Source of the DNA: Bacteroides sp.
GTDB lineage: Bacteria; Bacteroidota; Bacteroidia; Bacteroidales; Muribaculaceae
Length of the DNA: 64,000 nt
Direction of reading: 5' to 3'
NCBI GenBank assembly: GCA_023665145.1
Contig: JAMPEM010000007.1
Span: 28,532 to 92,531, forward strand
This document shows, one piece after another, positions 27,648-36,444 of this stretch. The translations under genes were made by a program, and so were the position numbers. The notes under the pieces were generated by a model that made no database searches, was not told the origin of the DNA, and was given only the letters and a program-made list of their open reading frames with translations. Positions within the stretch are counted from its first letter, which is position 1, and every line of letters starts with the position of its first letter.

Positions 27648-29387
27648 TCAAAAAATATCCTTCTTGTTAACAGCAACAACAATATTATTTTTAACAGTAA
27701 CAGTTTCTCCGGTCTTGTAGATTGAGGTTAATAATGAATCATTATAACCGATAAAAGTATTATTGCAAATTGTAACATAAGAGAACTTCGGTATAATTGG
27801 GTTCATTTCATAATCTGCATATAATGTTCCACTATTATTTACAGATCCGGACTCGGTCAGAACATATTGTCTTGTATATACATTGTCAGAAACGATAAGA
27901 CGCCCATATTCCGGAGCCTGTATTAAAAGAACATGATATCCCGTATCAGTGAATACATTCCCTTTGATTATACAGTCAAATCTATAAATTTTCTGAAAGT
28001 ATAATTCTGACGAACCTGTCACATTATTACCAACCGAATGAAATACAATATCTTGATATTTCACTGACGTAAAAAGCGAATGTGCAAATTTGGAGTTTCC
28101 TAAAATCTCATTGTTTCTGACTATAAAACTCGTCTTGTCACCACCTATAGTCAAGACAATCCCCCCATCAACAGTTTCTTTAGCAGACAAAGTAGTTCTT
28201 TGATTTCTTGTGTCAACAAAATTATTATCAAAAATCACATTGCCTCCGTTATTTATAACGTTTCTATGTAGTAAAGAATTTGTTATATGCTCCCCTGCAA
28301 CAAAATTGTTACCCCTTATAACAAGACCCTCATTATCTCCTCCTTCTAATGAAGATGGAAGGACTCTAAACTCGATATCTTCAACAAAATCATTATCAAA
28401 TGTAGAGATATAGTTAAGATGAGATATTGAATTATCCTGTATGATGAAATTCTTAAAATCATCACCTCTATAAGTAGTTATCCAAATAACTCTTCTAACC
28501 AATGTCCTACAAATGATGATATTTCTGGCAAAATTGAAATTTCTCCAATTACTATGAAACTTATCTTTTAAGCCGCTATCAGAATAAAAAGCAACAAGAA
28601 CATCATTTGCATAATTGTTATTTGTATCAGATATTTCTAAACCATATTCCAATCTATTATCTGAAATCTCAACATTCTCAACTTCATAGTTATGTTGACG
28701 AGAACCGGTCCATATTGCCAATAACTCATCATTGCCATTTTTATAGAAGTAATTCCCGTGAATATAAACATTCTTACAACCACCTCGAAGCCACAAAACA
28801 CCACCGGCAGTACAATCAATCTTCCCTTGTTGATTTATACGTCCGTTTGTGTTCTCAAAATGGCATCCTGTCACTTCAACATTATCGCTTTCCCTAATAT
28901 CCAGATTAGTAATAGGACCATTACTGAGATAAGTGTCGACATTAAATATCTTTATCTCAAAGCACCCTCTGAATTTCAACAATAACAATTCTGCTTGTTG
29001 AGGTGCACCATAGTATGTCTTATTCTCGAGTCTGACAGAAATATTTTCAATTCTTGCGTAAAGACGGTTGGAATTTTCCGAGTCGCTCTGTCCTTCTGTC
29101 TCACCCTGTACAGAAAGGAAGCCATCATCCCAATTTTTAACTTCATTATCAGGAAATGCTGACTTTTTATAATATAATTCACTCTTTTCCCCATTCCGAC
29201 CTACTCTTCCTTTTATGGTTAAATTACATCTCAAATTAAACCTACGATCGAGAGTATATCGAGCTACATCCGCTAATTCAATTATCAAATGGTAATTTGA
29301 ATCATAAAGCTTTGAGACATATTGTGTCAATATGTCTTCCAATGAGGGTGTTCCGTCTGATGTAATGACATACTTCTTTTCAATCAT
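27648..29387 (-). CDS. Predicted parallel beta-helix protein, function unknown
   Basis: About 579 residues from the ATG at 29387; the frame also has an ATG at 29423. The sequence is dense in Asn, Asp, Val and Ile with repeated short strands (VEISDNRLEY, FIIQDNSI, GLVIRGNNFV, VIFDNNFV, FIVRNNEILG), typical of right-handed beta-helix, pectate-lyase-like folds. Neither start gives a usual signal peptide, which is odd because both neighbours are secreted proteins. No catalytic residues could be assigned. It could be a polysaccharide-acting enzyme, an adhesin or a structural protein. The DNA is AT-rich relative to the housekeeping genes around it. Confidence 0.65.
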   Translation of the reverse strand: MIEKKYVITSDGTPSLEDILTQYVSKLYDSNYHLIIELADVARYTLDRRFNLRCNLTIKGRVGRNGEKSELYYKKSAFPDNEVKNWDDGFLSVQGETEGQSDSENSNRLYARIENISVRLENKTYYGAPQQAELLLLKFRGCFEIKIFNVDTYLSNGPITNLDIRESDNVEVTGCHFENTNGRINQQGKIDCTAGGVLWLRGGCKNVYIHGNYFYKNGNDELLAIWTGSRQHNYEVENVEISDNRLEYGLEISDTNNNYANDVLVAFYSDSGLKDKFHSNWRNFNFARNIIICRTLVRRVIWITTYRGDDFKNFIIQDNSISHLNYISTFDNDFVEDIEFRVLPSSLEGGDNEGLVIRGNNFVAGEHITNSLLHRNVINNGGNVIFDNNFVDTRNQRTTLSAKETVDGGIVLTIGGDKTSFIVRNNEILGNSKFAHSLFTSVKYQDIVFHSVGNNVTGSSELYFQKIYRFDCIIKGNVFTDTGYHVLLIQAPEYGRLIVSDNVYTRQYVLTESGSVNNSGTLYADYEMNPIIPKFSYVTICNNTFIGYNDSLLTSIYKTGETVTVKNNIVVAVNKKDIF

Positions 29388-29553
29388 AATATGACATATA
29401 ATAGTTTGCCCCATATATAACATAAATAATATGCGATTTGTTGCAGTCCGTTATTTTTATATCTTAAGAGACAGACTGAACTAACAATTTTATAAACAAA
29501 TCACTTTAAGTTCTATTATTCAATAACCTCTAATTTTCCATCTAATAAAAAAA

Positions 29554-29578
29554 TGTGCGCCATAATTTATGACGCACA
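29554..29578 (-). terminator. Terminator of the CotH-type gene
   Basis: On the minus strand TGTGCG-TCAT pairs with ATGG-CGCACA (one wobble), followed directly by seven T. It lies 24 bp past the stop at 29602. Confidence 0.85.
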
Positions 29579-29601
29579 CCTTATTACTTTATCAAATCAG
29601 T

Positions 29602-31956
29602 TTATTTTACTACAACCTTCTTTGACTTTGACCCTCGTTTTTCTATATATATACCGGCGTTTTCAGGTTTACCGTCCAAAAGCAAACCTTCTAACGTATA
29701 ATAAACAGGAACAACATTGACATCATTAATCAATTCTCCAACACTATTTGAGTCATCTAAAGAAAATACCGCTTTCTTCACATCGGGGGACGCTACATAC
29801 TCAATATCACCATCGGGATAAACAATATGTTTTTCACCATCCTTTTCCGTTGTCTCATCAAGAACCCATACTTTTTTATCCACTCCGGCAAGTTTCACAC
29901 TCTCTCCGGTGAAGAATCTGGTGTTGAACGTCGGTTTTGTGAAAGGTAGATTATTGAAGGAAGTGACTGCATTTCCATGCTCTACTGAAAGTTCATAGAT
30001 ATTTCCTAATGAAAACTCCTCTTTCAAGATATTGAAAATATAATCAGGACGCTGACGGATGAAAGTTCTCATAGATGCTTCCGCGCTTATGGATTCAAGC
30101 CAGTTTTCATAATAGAATATGGCATTGCCGGGAGTCTGATTCACCTCATAGTTATCCTTCATCTCATCTGAAATCTCATCTGTCATTCTGACAAAAAATG
30201 GCTCTGCATAAATAGGATTACAGAAATCGCCTGCCATAAAAGCAATATTTGAGGCAAGAAGACTCCGGCCCTCCTTGTTTTTGAAAAGGAAGGTGATAAC
30301 ATTACCTATTCTTTTGTAATACGGATGCTCATGATTTTCCCATTGTCTCAGATAAGGGAACGGATTCTTGGAAGGTAGTTCCTTGTAGCGGCCAAATGTA
30401 TGATCAAGGTCTTTGGTCAGCATTCTCCATCTTGAATCACCATTCTTGGCAACAGATCTCCACCACACTGTGTTGTTTCCAAGCCAGTCGCCGTAACAAT
30501 TATATATGGCATAGGCCACATTGGCGGAATAATTGGAGATGCTCACCTGCTCGGAAAGTTTCCCTACTGTAAGAGAATCATCATCAAAGATGTCCAGCAG
30601 ATTGTCTATAATATTATCATCACCTACCTTTATCTCTTCATAATTCTCAAACATCTCTATATCTTCATTACCGTTGTAGTTTGCCACTACATAGTCATCA
30701 TTGCTTCTTTCACGCAGATTCAGAAGGCCATAATATTTACCGTTGATATATATTACGGCAGGTTGATATGCCTGATAATCAACATCGGGCATACCGTTTC
30801 CGAGCAATGTCTGGGCAAATCCGTCAATTATATGTGCTCCTCCCCAGTCATTTCCGGCATTACGGATTATGAATGATGGTGACTCCACAACCTCGGGCTT
30901 GTCCTTCCAAAAATCAGATGTGTCATACATTTTCTTTCCAAATCTCTTGTTGGAATAAATAGCAAGTGATTTCTGAGGATTGACTCTTGTATTACCACCC
31001 TGGATTCTTGTCTCTCCTAATTGACTGAAAATCTCATGTCCATCGGTGGTGAAGTATTCTACATTCACCGGACGACGCCAATCATTTTTCCAGTTGGGAT
31101 TATCCTCCGATCCTGCAAATATACCCATCTCCTCATCATATAAATGCTTCGGATCAGTCGACAAGGAAACAACAGGCAATGACAATTCCCTCGGATGGAA
31201 GATATAGGAAACGGTCACTGATCGGGGTGAAAGCCATTTATCGGAGAATAATTTGGCACGCACAACGGTAGATTCTGAAATCTCCGATTCCCATGATATC
31301 TTACCTCTGACCGCGCACTCTCTTTTAGGCTCACTTCCATCCGTTGTGACACATAACATGACATCTTCCGGAAGATTATCCCCGACCGGCAATGAGACCT
31401 GGACCTTTACAGGGTTCTGATATAGACCTGCAGACGGTGAAACGACAGGATTGGGCAGAAGGTTTGTAGCAGGTGTTGAAGTATTTTCCATTCCCGGTGT
31501 AGGTTGGAGAAAATAAGACCACTCTCCATTATCTTTCAAACCATAAGGAATCTCAGGAGCGGGGAATTTTGCCAGATTTATAGTTTCAACCAGATTTCCT
31601 GAAGGATCCCATAAATTCAGAATGCTTTTCCCTGAATCCACCCTGAAACTCGTATGCAACCCGGTATCCTCTTTATCACAATAGACCACGATGAGTTCTC
31701 CAGGGTTTATGATTACAGTTTCAGGGAATATATATGCTTTGCTATATTTATCCTTGACGCCAAGTCCCCAACCTTTCAAATCCACCGGACTATCAGAGGT
31801 ATTCTTTATCTCCACCCAAGAATCAGGAAATTCATGGTCGAAATAAAGTCCGTCAATATTGGACTGCATGATTTCGTTCACTCTCAACTGCCCCACAGCA
31901 GATAATGACATAGCAGCAAGAATGCAAAACGAAGGTAGTTTTAACTTCATATTCAT
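29602..31956 (-). CDS. CotH-family protein with lamin-tail domain and C-terminal sorting-like tail
   Basis: 784 residues. Order: signal peptide (to about 22), lamin-tail domain (about 24-150, RVNEIMQSN, DSWVEIKNTSDSPVDLKGWGL), a beta-rich chitobiase-like segment (about 165-250), a CotH kinase-like domain (about 260-610; INGKYYGLLNLRERSNDDYV and LTKDLDHTFGRY with DxD-type acidic residues), and a tail (VYYTLEGLLL, AGIYIEKRG, ending KKVVVK). CotH proteins are atypical kinases, of spore coat proteins in Bacillus; in Bacteroidetes the secreted LTD-CotH proteins have no proven role. Probably surface-exposed. Confidence 0.85.
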   Translation of the reverse strand: MNMKLKLPSFCILAAMSLSAVGQLRVNEIMQSNIDGLYFDHEFPDSWVEIKNTSDSPVDLKGWGLGVKDKYSKAYIFPETVIINPGELIVVYCDKEDTGLHTSFRVDSGKSILNLWDPSGNLVETINLAKFPAPEIPYGLKDNGEWSYFLQPTPGMENTSTPATNLLPNPVVSPSAGLYQNPVKVQVSLPVGDNLPEDVMLCVTTDGSEPKRECAVRGKISWESEISESTVVRAKLFSDKWLSPRSVTVSYIFHPRELSLPVVSLSTDPKHLYDEEMGIFAGSEDNPNWKNDWRRPVNVEYFTTDGHEIFSQLGETRIQGGNTRVNPQKSLAIYSNKRFGKKMYDTSDFWKDKPEVVESPSFIIRNAGNDWGGAHIIDGFAQTLLGNGMPDVDYQAYQPAVIYINGKYYGLLNLRERSNDDYVVANYNGNEDIEMFENYEEIKVGDDNIIDNLLDIFDDDSLTVGKLSEQVSISNYSANVAYAIYNCYGDWLGNNTVWWRSVAKNGDSRWRMLTKDLDHTFGRYKELPSKNPFPYLRQWENHEHPYYKRIGNVITFLFKNKEGRSLLASNIAFMAGDFCNPIYAEPFFVRMTDEISDEMKDNYEVNQTPGNAIFYYENWLESISAEASMRTFIRQRPDYIFNILKEEFSLGNIYELSVEHGNAVTSFNNLPFTKPTFNTRFFTGESVKLAGVDKKVWVLDETTEKDGEKHIVYPDGDIEYVASPDVKKAVFSLDDSNSVGELINDVNVVPVYYTLEGLLLDGKPENAGIYIEKRGSKSKKVVVK

Positions 31957-32020
31957 ATTTATTCAAATATTTTAACGGTTCATTTCAAAAGAAACAATTA
32001 AGACCTTAATTTATAACGTA

Positions 32021-32056
32021 AAGATAAAGATAATATTATTACATTATCTTTATCTT
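32021..32056 (-). terminator. nadC operon terminator
   Basis: AAGATAAAGATAAT (32021-32034) pairs perfectly over 14 bp with 32043-32056, 22 bp past the nadC stop. Confidence 0.75.
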
Positions 32057-32078
32057 AGACGAATAACCGGACTTTTCC

Positions 32079-32927
32079 TCAACAGGCTTTAAAACTCATA
32101 TCCAATCCTTTGACACTGTGAGTCAAAGCCCCCACACTTATAAAATCAACACCGGCCTCGCCGTACGCTCTGAGATTTTCTATAGTAATGCCTCCGGAAG
32201 ACTCTGTCTCCGCCTTACCACCCACAATCTTGACGGCCTCTTTTGTGAGTTCCGGAGTGAAATTATCGAACATGATTCTGTCAACACCGCCAATGCGTAA
32301 AATCTCTCGGATATCATCAAGTGAACGAGCCTCAACCTCTATCTTAAGATTTTTACCATTCTCCTTGCAATATTGACGGGCTCTTGTCACAGCCGCCTCA
32401 ATACCTCCGGCAAAGTCTATATGATTATCCTTAATCAGAATCATATCGAAAAGTCCAATACGATGATTTGTGCCGCCACCGAGACGCACACCCTCCTTTT
32501 CCAAAATTCTCATACCCGGTGTAGTTTTCCTGGTATCAAGCACTCTGGTACGAAGACCTTTCAATTCATCTTGATATCTCTTTGTCATTGTAGCCACACC
32601 ACTCATACGTTGCATGATATTAAGCATGGTACGTTCGGCTATGAGAAGAGATCTCACTGATCCTTCCGCAATAAATGCTACGTCGCCGGGTACAACCTCT
32701 GCTCCATCCTCAATAAACTTCTCAATCTTAATATCCGGATCGAGCTTATGAAGCACCTTCTCAGCTATTTCCACTCCGGCCAACACACCCTTCTCCTTTA
32801 TCAGCAAACGGGAACTGCCTTTTGCGTCTGCCGGAATAGTGGACAATGTGGTATGATCTCCATCCCCGATATCTTCCGCAAAGGATAGATCTAAGAGAGC
32901 ATCAATAAGTTCCTCTTTTGTTTTCAT
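32079..32927 (-). CDS. nadC: Nicotinate-nucleotide pyrophosphorylase (quinolinate phosphoribosyltransferase)
   Basis: 282 residues, standard length. Family motifs are EDIGDGDHTT near the N-terminus, RMSGVATMT, RVLDTRKTTPGMR with substrate-binding Arg/Lys, GGGTNHRIGLFDMILIKDNH, and ESSGGI at the barrel end. It converts quinolinate and PRPP to nicotinate mononucleotide in de novo NAD synthesis. It is the third gene after rhlE and rlmH, separated from rlmH by 37 bp. nadA and nadB are not in this window. Confidence 0.96.
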   Translation of the reverse strand: MKTKEELIDALLDLSFAEDIGDGDHTTLSTIPADAKGSSRLLIKEKGVLAGVEIAEKVLHKLDPDIKIEKFIEDGAEVVPGDVAFIAEGSVRSLLIAERTMLNIMQRMSGVATMTKRYQDELKGLRTRVLDTRKTTPGMRILEKEGVRLGGGTNHRIGLFDMILIKDNHIDFAGGIEAAVTRARQYCKENGKNLKIEVEARSLDDIREILRIGGVDRIMFDNFTPELTKEAVKIVGGKAETESSGGITIENLRAYGEAGVDFISVGALTHSVKGLDMSFKAC

Positions 32928-32964
32928 ATTCAGTATAATATATGTTATTCTTAAATTATATTAT

Positions 32965-33438
32965 TTATTCGTGATGGTATGGTTCACCCCTCAGGATTGT
33001 CATGGCTCGATAAATCTGTTCTATAAAAAACATTCTGACCATCTCATGATTGAAAGTCATCTTCGAAAGTGACATCTTACCATTTGCTCTTGAATACACC
33101 TCAGGAGAAAAGCCGTAAGGACCTCCTATTATAAATACCAATCTTTTCAATCCTGACACCATTTTCCCTTGAAGAAATTCAGCAAACTCTGTGGACGAAA
33201 ATTGTTTTCCGCGCTCATCAAGTAATATTACCCAATCGGACGGAGAAATACAAGAGAGAATTTGCTTCCCTTCTGTTTCCTTTTGCATTTTTTCTGTCAG
33301 TTTGCGAGCATTCTTCACATCCGGCACTATGCGATTCTCAAAAGGAACATATCTTATCAGACGTTCCATATATTCATTCACCCCCTCCTTAATAAAAGAG
33401 ATGGATGTTTTTCCAACACATATTAAGGTAATATCCAT
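32965..33438 (-). CDS. rlmH: 23S rRNA (pseudouridine1915-N3)-methyltransferase
   Basis: 157 residues, full length of the SPOUT-class RlmH family. The C-terminal knot shows FIIGGPYGFSPEVY, KMSLSKMTFNHEMVR and EQIYRAMTILRGEPYHHE, all diagnostic. It methylates pseudouridine 1915 in helix 69 of 23S rRNA using SAM. Its ATG overlaps the rhlE stop by 1 nt (TAATG), indicating translational coupling. Confidence 0.96.
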   Translation of the reverse strand: MDITLICVGKTSISFIKEGVNEYMERLIRYVPFENRIVPDVKNARKLTEKMQKETEGKQILSCISPSDWVILLDERGKQFSSTEFAEFLQGKMVSGLKRLVFIIGGPYGFSPEVYSRANGKMSLSKMTFNHEMVRMFFIEQIYRAMTILRGEPYHHE

Positions 33439-34763
33439 TATTTAGACGGAGTTGACTGTTTTCTCGGTTTCCTTTCACCTGCACCCTGTGGAGATACTGC
33501 AGTTTTCTTACCGTGTTGAGATTGTTTTGATCTTCGTTTACTTTTATCAGACGACTTATTTATTACGGCATTTTTCGGACACTTCCTTCTTTTTTTTCCA
33601 GATGACTTCCTTATTGAATATTCCGGTGTCGGGCCAAACTCATCAGGAACGCAATTTTTCGTAACATCTTTTTCGAGAAGCTGCTCTATCTTACTGAATT
33701 TATATCCATCCTTATCCGAAATGAAAGTAACTGCTTTACCATCACGATCGGCACGAGCTGTTCTGCCAATACGATGCACATAATCCTCGGCTTCATGTGG
33801 GACATCAAAATTGACCACCATTCTTATATCATCAATATCAATGCCACGAGCCACAATATCTGTAGCTATAAGAAGTTTCACCTTTCCGGATTTAAAGTCG
33901 AGCATGACATCATCTCGTTGCTTTTGATCCAAATCACTATGCATCTCCGCAACACCATTAAATTCCCTACGCAATGCCTTCCCTAATTCCTTAACCTTCA
34001 ACTTGGACGACGCAAAAATTATGACTCTTTCAGGAGGCTCATCCTTGAACATCCGTTTAAGAATAGGGATTTTCTGCGCTTCGTAACATACGAATGCAGA
34101 CTGATCAATCTTCTCTGCAGGTTTGGAGACGGCAAGCTTCACTTCAGCGGGATTATTAAGAATTCTTGAAGCTAACTGCTGAATCTTTTGAGGCATTGTA
34201 GCTGAAAAAAGAAGCGTTTGTCTCGAAGTAGGAAGAGCCTTGACAATCTGCATTATATCATCAAAGAATCCCATATCAAGCATACGGTCTGCTTCATCGA
34301 GAATAAAAAACGAGACTTTCGACAAATCCACATATCCCATGCTAAGATGAGCTATTAGCCGTCCCGGAGTGGCAATCACTATATCAGCTCCATGAGTAAG
34401 ACCCTTTTTCTGCTGTTCAAAGGTATGTCCGTCAGTACCTCCATAAATTGGCAACGAGCTGATAGACATAAAATACGCAAATCCCTGCAGCTGACGGTCT
34501 ATCTGCTGAGCCAGCTCCCTCGTGGGAGCCATAACAATACAATTGACGGATTCTTCAGGATAATTGCCGGAGGCGAGCTTGTCAATCACCGGCAAAAGAT
34601 AGGCCGCAGTCTTTCCTGTGCCTGTTTGAGCTACAGCTATCAAGTCTCTACCCTCTGAGATAGCCGGTATAGCCGCCTGCTGTATTGGTGTACATTCATC
34701 AAAATGCATATCCCATAATGCATCCAAAAGGTCGTCATTATCTATCAGTTCATCAAATCTCAT
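33438..34763 (-). CDS. rhlE: DEAD-box ATP-dependent RNA helicase, RhlE type
   Basis: 441 residues. Helicase motifs in order: Q motif (CTPIQQAAIP), I (AQTGTGKT), Ia (APTRELAQQ), II (DEAD in FILDEADRMLDMGF), III (SAT), V (ATDIVARGIDID), VI (HRIGRTAR). A basic Lys/Arg/Ser-rich tail (about 385-441) likely binds RNA. Role: RNA remodelling, ribosome assembly or mRNA decay. First gene of the rhlE-rlmH-nadC operon; the rlmH overlap fits a ribosome-related job. Confidence 0.93.
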   Translation of the reverse strand: MRFDELIDNDDLLDALWDMHFDECTPIQQAAIPAISEGRDLIAVAQTGTGKTAAYLLPVIDKLASGNYPEESVNCIVMAPTRELAQQIDRQLQGFAYFMSISSLPIYGGTDGHTFEQQKKGLTHGADIVIATPGRLIAHLSMGYVDLSKVSFFILDEADRMLDMGFFDDIMQIVKALPTSRQTLLFSATMPQKIQQLASRILNNPAEVKLAVSKPAEKIDQSAFVCYEAQKIPILKRMFKDEPPERVIIFASSKLKVKELGKALRREFNGVAEMHSDLDQKQRDDVMLDFKSGKVKLLIATDIVARGIDIDDIRMVVNFDVPHEAEDYVHRIGRTARADRDGKAVTFISDKDGYKFSKIEQLLEKDVTKNCVPDEFGPTPEYSIRKSSGKKRRKCPKNAVINKSSDKSKRRSKQSQHGKKTAVSPQGAGERKPRKQSTPSK

Positions 34764-34901
34764 TTGAATTCAATTTGGAACTTTAAAGTTAGCAAATATT
34801 TATCATTTTTGCAAATTTGAAAAAATTTATTAGATATAAACAATTTTTATCACTCTAAATATCAACCACTTAAAAAATATTCTCACTTTTAGACAAAAAA
34901 A

Positions 34902-34915
34902 GTGAAACGTTTCAC
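34902..34915. promoter_or_regulatory. 14-bp perfect palindrome, LacI-type operator candidate
   Basis: GTGAAACGTTTCAC is a perfect palindrome with the central CG typical of LacI/CcpA-family operators. It lies 59 bp ahead of the ECF sigma start at 34975, in the divergent region shared with rhlE. Confidence 0.5.
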
Positions 34916-34974
34916 CGAACATTCCAAACACATAGTTGTTTTAGAAATATAGATAACCAACTAACTAAACTACG

Positions 34975-35481
34975 ATGCATTCACAAGACAATTTCAAACA
35001 GAAGCTTTTAGGATTGCAAGGCAATCTTCTTAATTTCGCACTTCAGCTAACCACGGATCGAGACGAAGCCAACGACCTTCTTCAAGATACTACTCTTAAG
35101 GCACTCGATAATGCTGATAAATATGTGGAAAACGTCAACTTTAAGGGATGGATTTTCACAATCATGCGCAATATCTTTATCAACAACTATCGCAAGTCTG
35201 TACGCCAAGCTACAGTTGTTGACAAGACAGAAGACCTCTTCCACCTCAATGTGAGCCAAGACTCAGGACTCAATACCCCGGACGGTTCTTTCGCTGTTAA
35301 AGAAATTTCCGTAGCCATCAACGAATTCTCTGAAGAATATCGTGTGCCATTCACAATGCACGTGGCAGGATATAAATATCACGAAATTGCAGCAAAACTC
35401 GGTCTCCCTCTCGGAACTGTCAAGAGCCGTATTTTCTTCGCAAGAAAACGTCTTCAGGAGCAACTTAAGGATTATCGTTAA
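34975..35481 (+). CDS. ECF-type RNA polymerase sigma factor
   Basis: 168 residues. Region 2 (about 10-75) has LTTDRDEANDLLQDTTLKAL and FKGWIFTIMRNIFINNYRK; region 4 (about 110-165) has EYRVPFTMHVAGYKYHEIAAKLGLPLGTVKSRIFFARKRLQ, a clear helix-turn-helix. No anti-sigma gene is adjacent. It resembles the small, very conserved ECF sigma of Bacteroidales that stands alone without a FecR-type partner. Upstream is a palindrome (34902-34915), and downstream an unusually structured 3' region. The regulon cannot be deduced. Confidence 0.9.
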   Translation: MHSQDNFKQKLLGLQGNLLNFALQLTTDRDEANDLLQDTTLKALDNADKYVENVNFKGWIFTIMRNIFINNYRKSVRQATVVDKTEDLFHLNVSQDSGLNTPDGSFAVKEISVAINEFSEEYRVPFTMHVAGYKYHEIAAKLGLPLGTVKSRIFFARKRLQEQLKDYR

Positions 35482-35560
35482 TTTCTTAAATTTCTACTGA
35501 ATCACAATATATCATACACTTACGCCCTCTCCTTGGTAGTCCTTCAGGCTACTAACCCTT

Positions 35561-35635
35561 AACTCTGAAAGTTATCTTATTATTATAGTTTAGTGTTGAG
35601 TTATACAAAACTCACTTTCAGATTATGCTGAAAGT
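35561..35635 (+). promoter_or_regulatory. Mutually exclusive stem-loops after the ECF sigma gene
   Basis: CTGAAAGT occurs at 35565-35572 and 35628-35635 on both sides of its complement ACTTTCAG (35614-35621). AACTC occurs at 35561-35565 and 35609-35613 around GAGTT (35598-35602). The transcript can therefore fold in at least two exclusive ways just before the terminator at 35636. Confidence 0.4.
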
Positions 35636-35679
35636 AAAATGTGCGCTTAATCCGCAATATACGGTTAGGCGCTCATTTT
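35636..35679 (+). terminator. ECF sigma gene terminator
   Basis: AAAATG-t-GCGC pairs with GCGC-t-CATTTT, with an inner CCG/CGG stem; the + strand continues T-rich. Confidence 0.65.
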
Positions 35680-35751
35680 ATTTTGCTCCGGCTCACGCAA
35701 AATTTTACAAAACAGACTATAAATCAATCCCAAGAAGCAAACGCTAAAAGG

Positions 35752-35769
35752 TTATTATTAAACAATCTC
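35752..35769 (-). repeat. Solo end of the MITE-like repeat
   Basis: On the minus strand, the 18 bases gagattgtttaataataa are identical to the left end of the element at 3686. The match overlaps the first base of the rpe stop complement. No partner end was found nearby. Confidence 0.45.
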
Positions 35770-36413
35770 TAAAGACTTGAGAGGAAATTGATTGCTTGAT
35801 ATGGATCTTCGGCATTGAATACATAATTGCCGGCCACTAAAATATCTGCACCGGCAGTTGCAAGTTTGGGAGCCGTAACTGCATTTACTCCCCCATCAAC
35901 TTCTATCATTGCCCTTGAACATGATGTATCTATTAAACGTCGCAGCTCTGCCACTTTCTTTAAACTATGCTCAATAAACGGTTGACCACCGAACCCGGGA
36001 TTAACCGACATGACAAGCACTAAATCCACATCCTCCACTATATCCACCAACATACTGACCGGAGTTGCCGGACAAATAGTGACACCGGCTTTCATTCCGG
36101 CTTGATGAATTCTCTGCACAACACTGTGTAGATGAGTGCACGCCTCAGCATGTACATTCATAATCTCAGCCCCAAGATCTCTTACTTGGCTAATCCATTT
36201 GTCTGGTTCTACAATCATCAGATGCACATCAAGAGGCTTTGTACAAACTCCGGCTACTGCTTTCATCACAGGAAATCCAAAGGAGATATTCGGCACAAAT
36301 ACGCCATCCATGACATCAAGATGGAGATAATCAGCCTTGGAATTGTTAATCATTTCCAAATCCGGAATAAGGTTTGCAAAGTCAGCTGACAGTAATGATG
36401 GTGATACTTTCAT
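35769..36413 (-). CDS. rpe: Ribulose-phosphate 3-epimerase
   Basis: 214 residues from the ATG at 36413, the family's usual start (MKVSPSLLSADFANL). The open frame runs on to 36641, but that part overlaps the dedA gene in another frame and is not coding. TIM-barrel motifs are LHLDVMDGVFVPNISFG, VHLMIVEP, VMSVNPGFGGQPF and EVDGGVNAVT, with the metal-binding His/Asp residues. It interconverts ribulose-5-P and xylulose-5-P in the pentose phosphate pathway. Last gene of the fprA-type operon, 31 bp after dedA. Confidence 0.96.
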   Translation of the reverse strand: MKVSPSLLSADFANLIPDLEMINNSKADYLHLDVMDGVFVPNISFGFPVMKAVAGVCTKPLDVHLMIVEPDKWISQVRDLGAEIMNVHAEACTHLHSVVQRIHQAGMKAGVTICPATPVSMLVDIVEDVDLVLVMSVNPGFGGQPFIEHSLKKVAELRRLIDTSCSRAMIEVDGGVNAVTAPKLATAGADILVAGNYVFNAEDPYQAINFLSSL

Positions 36414-36444
36414 GGTATTGATAATTGTTCGATAGTGATATCTA

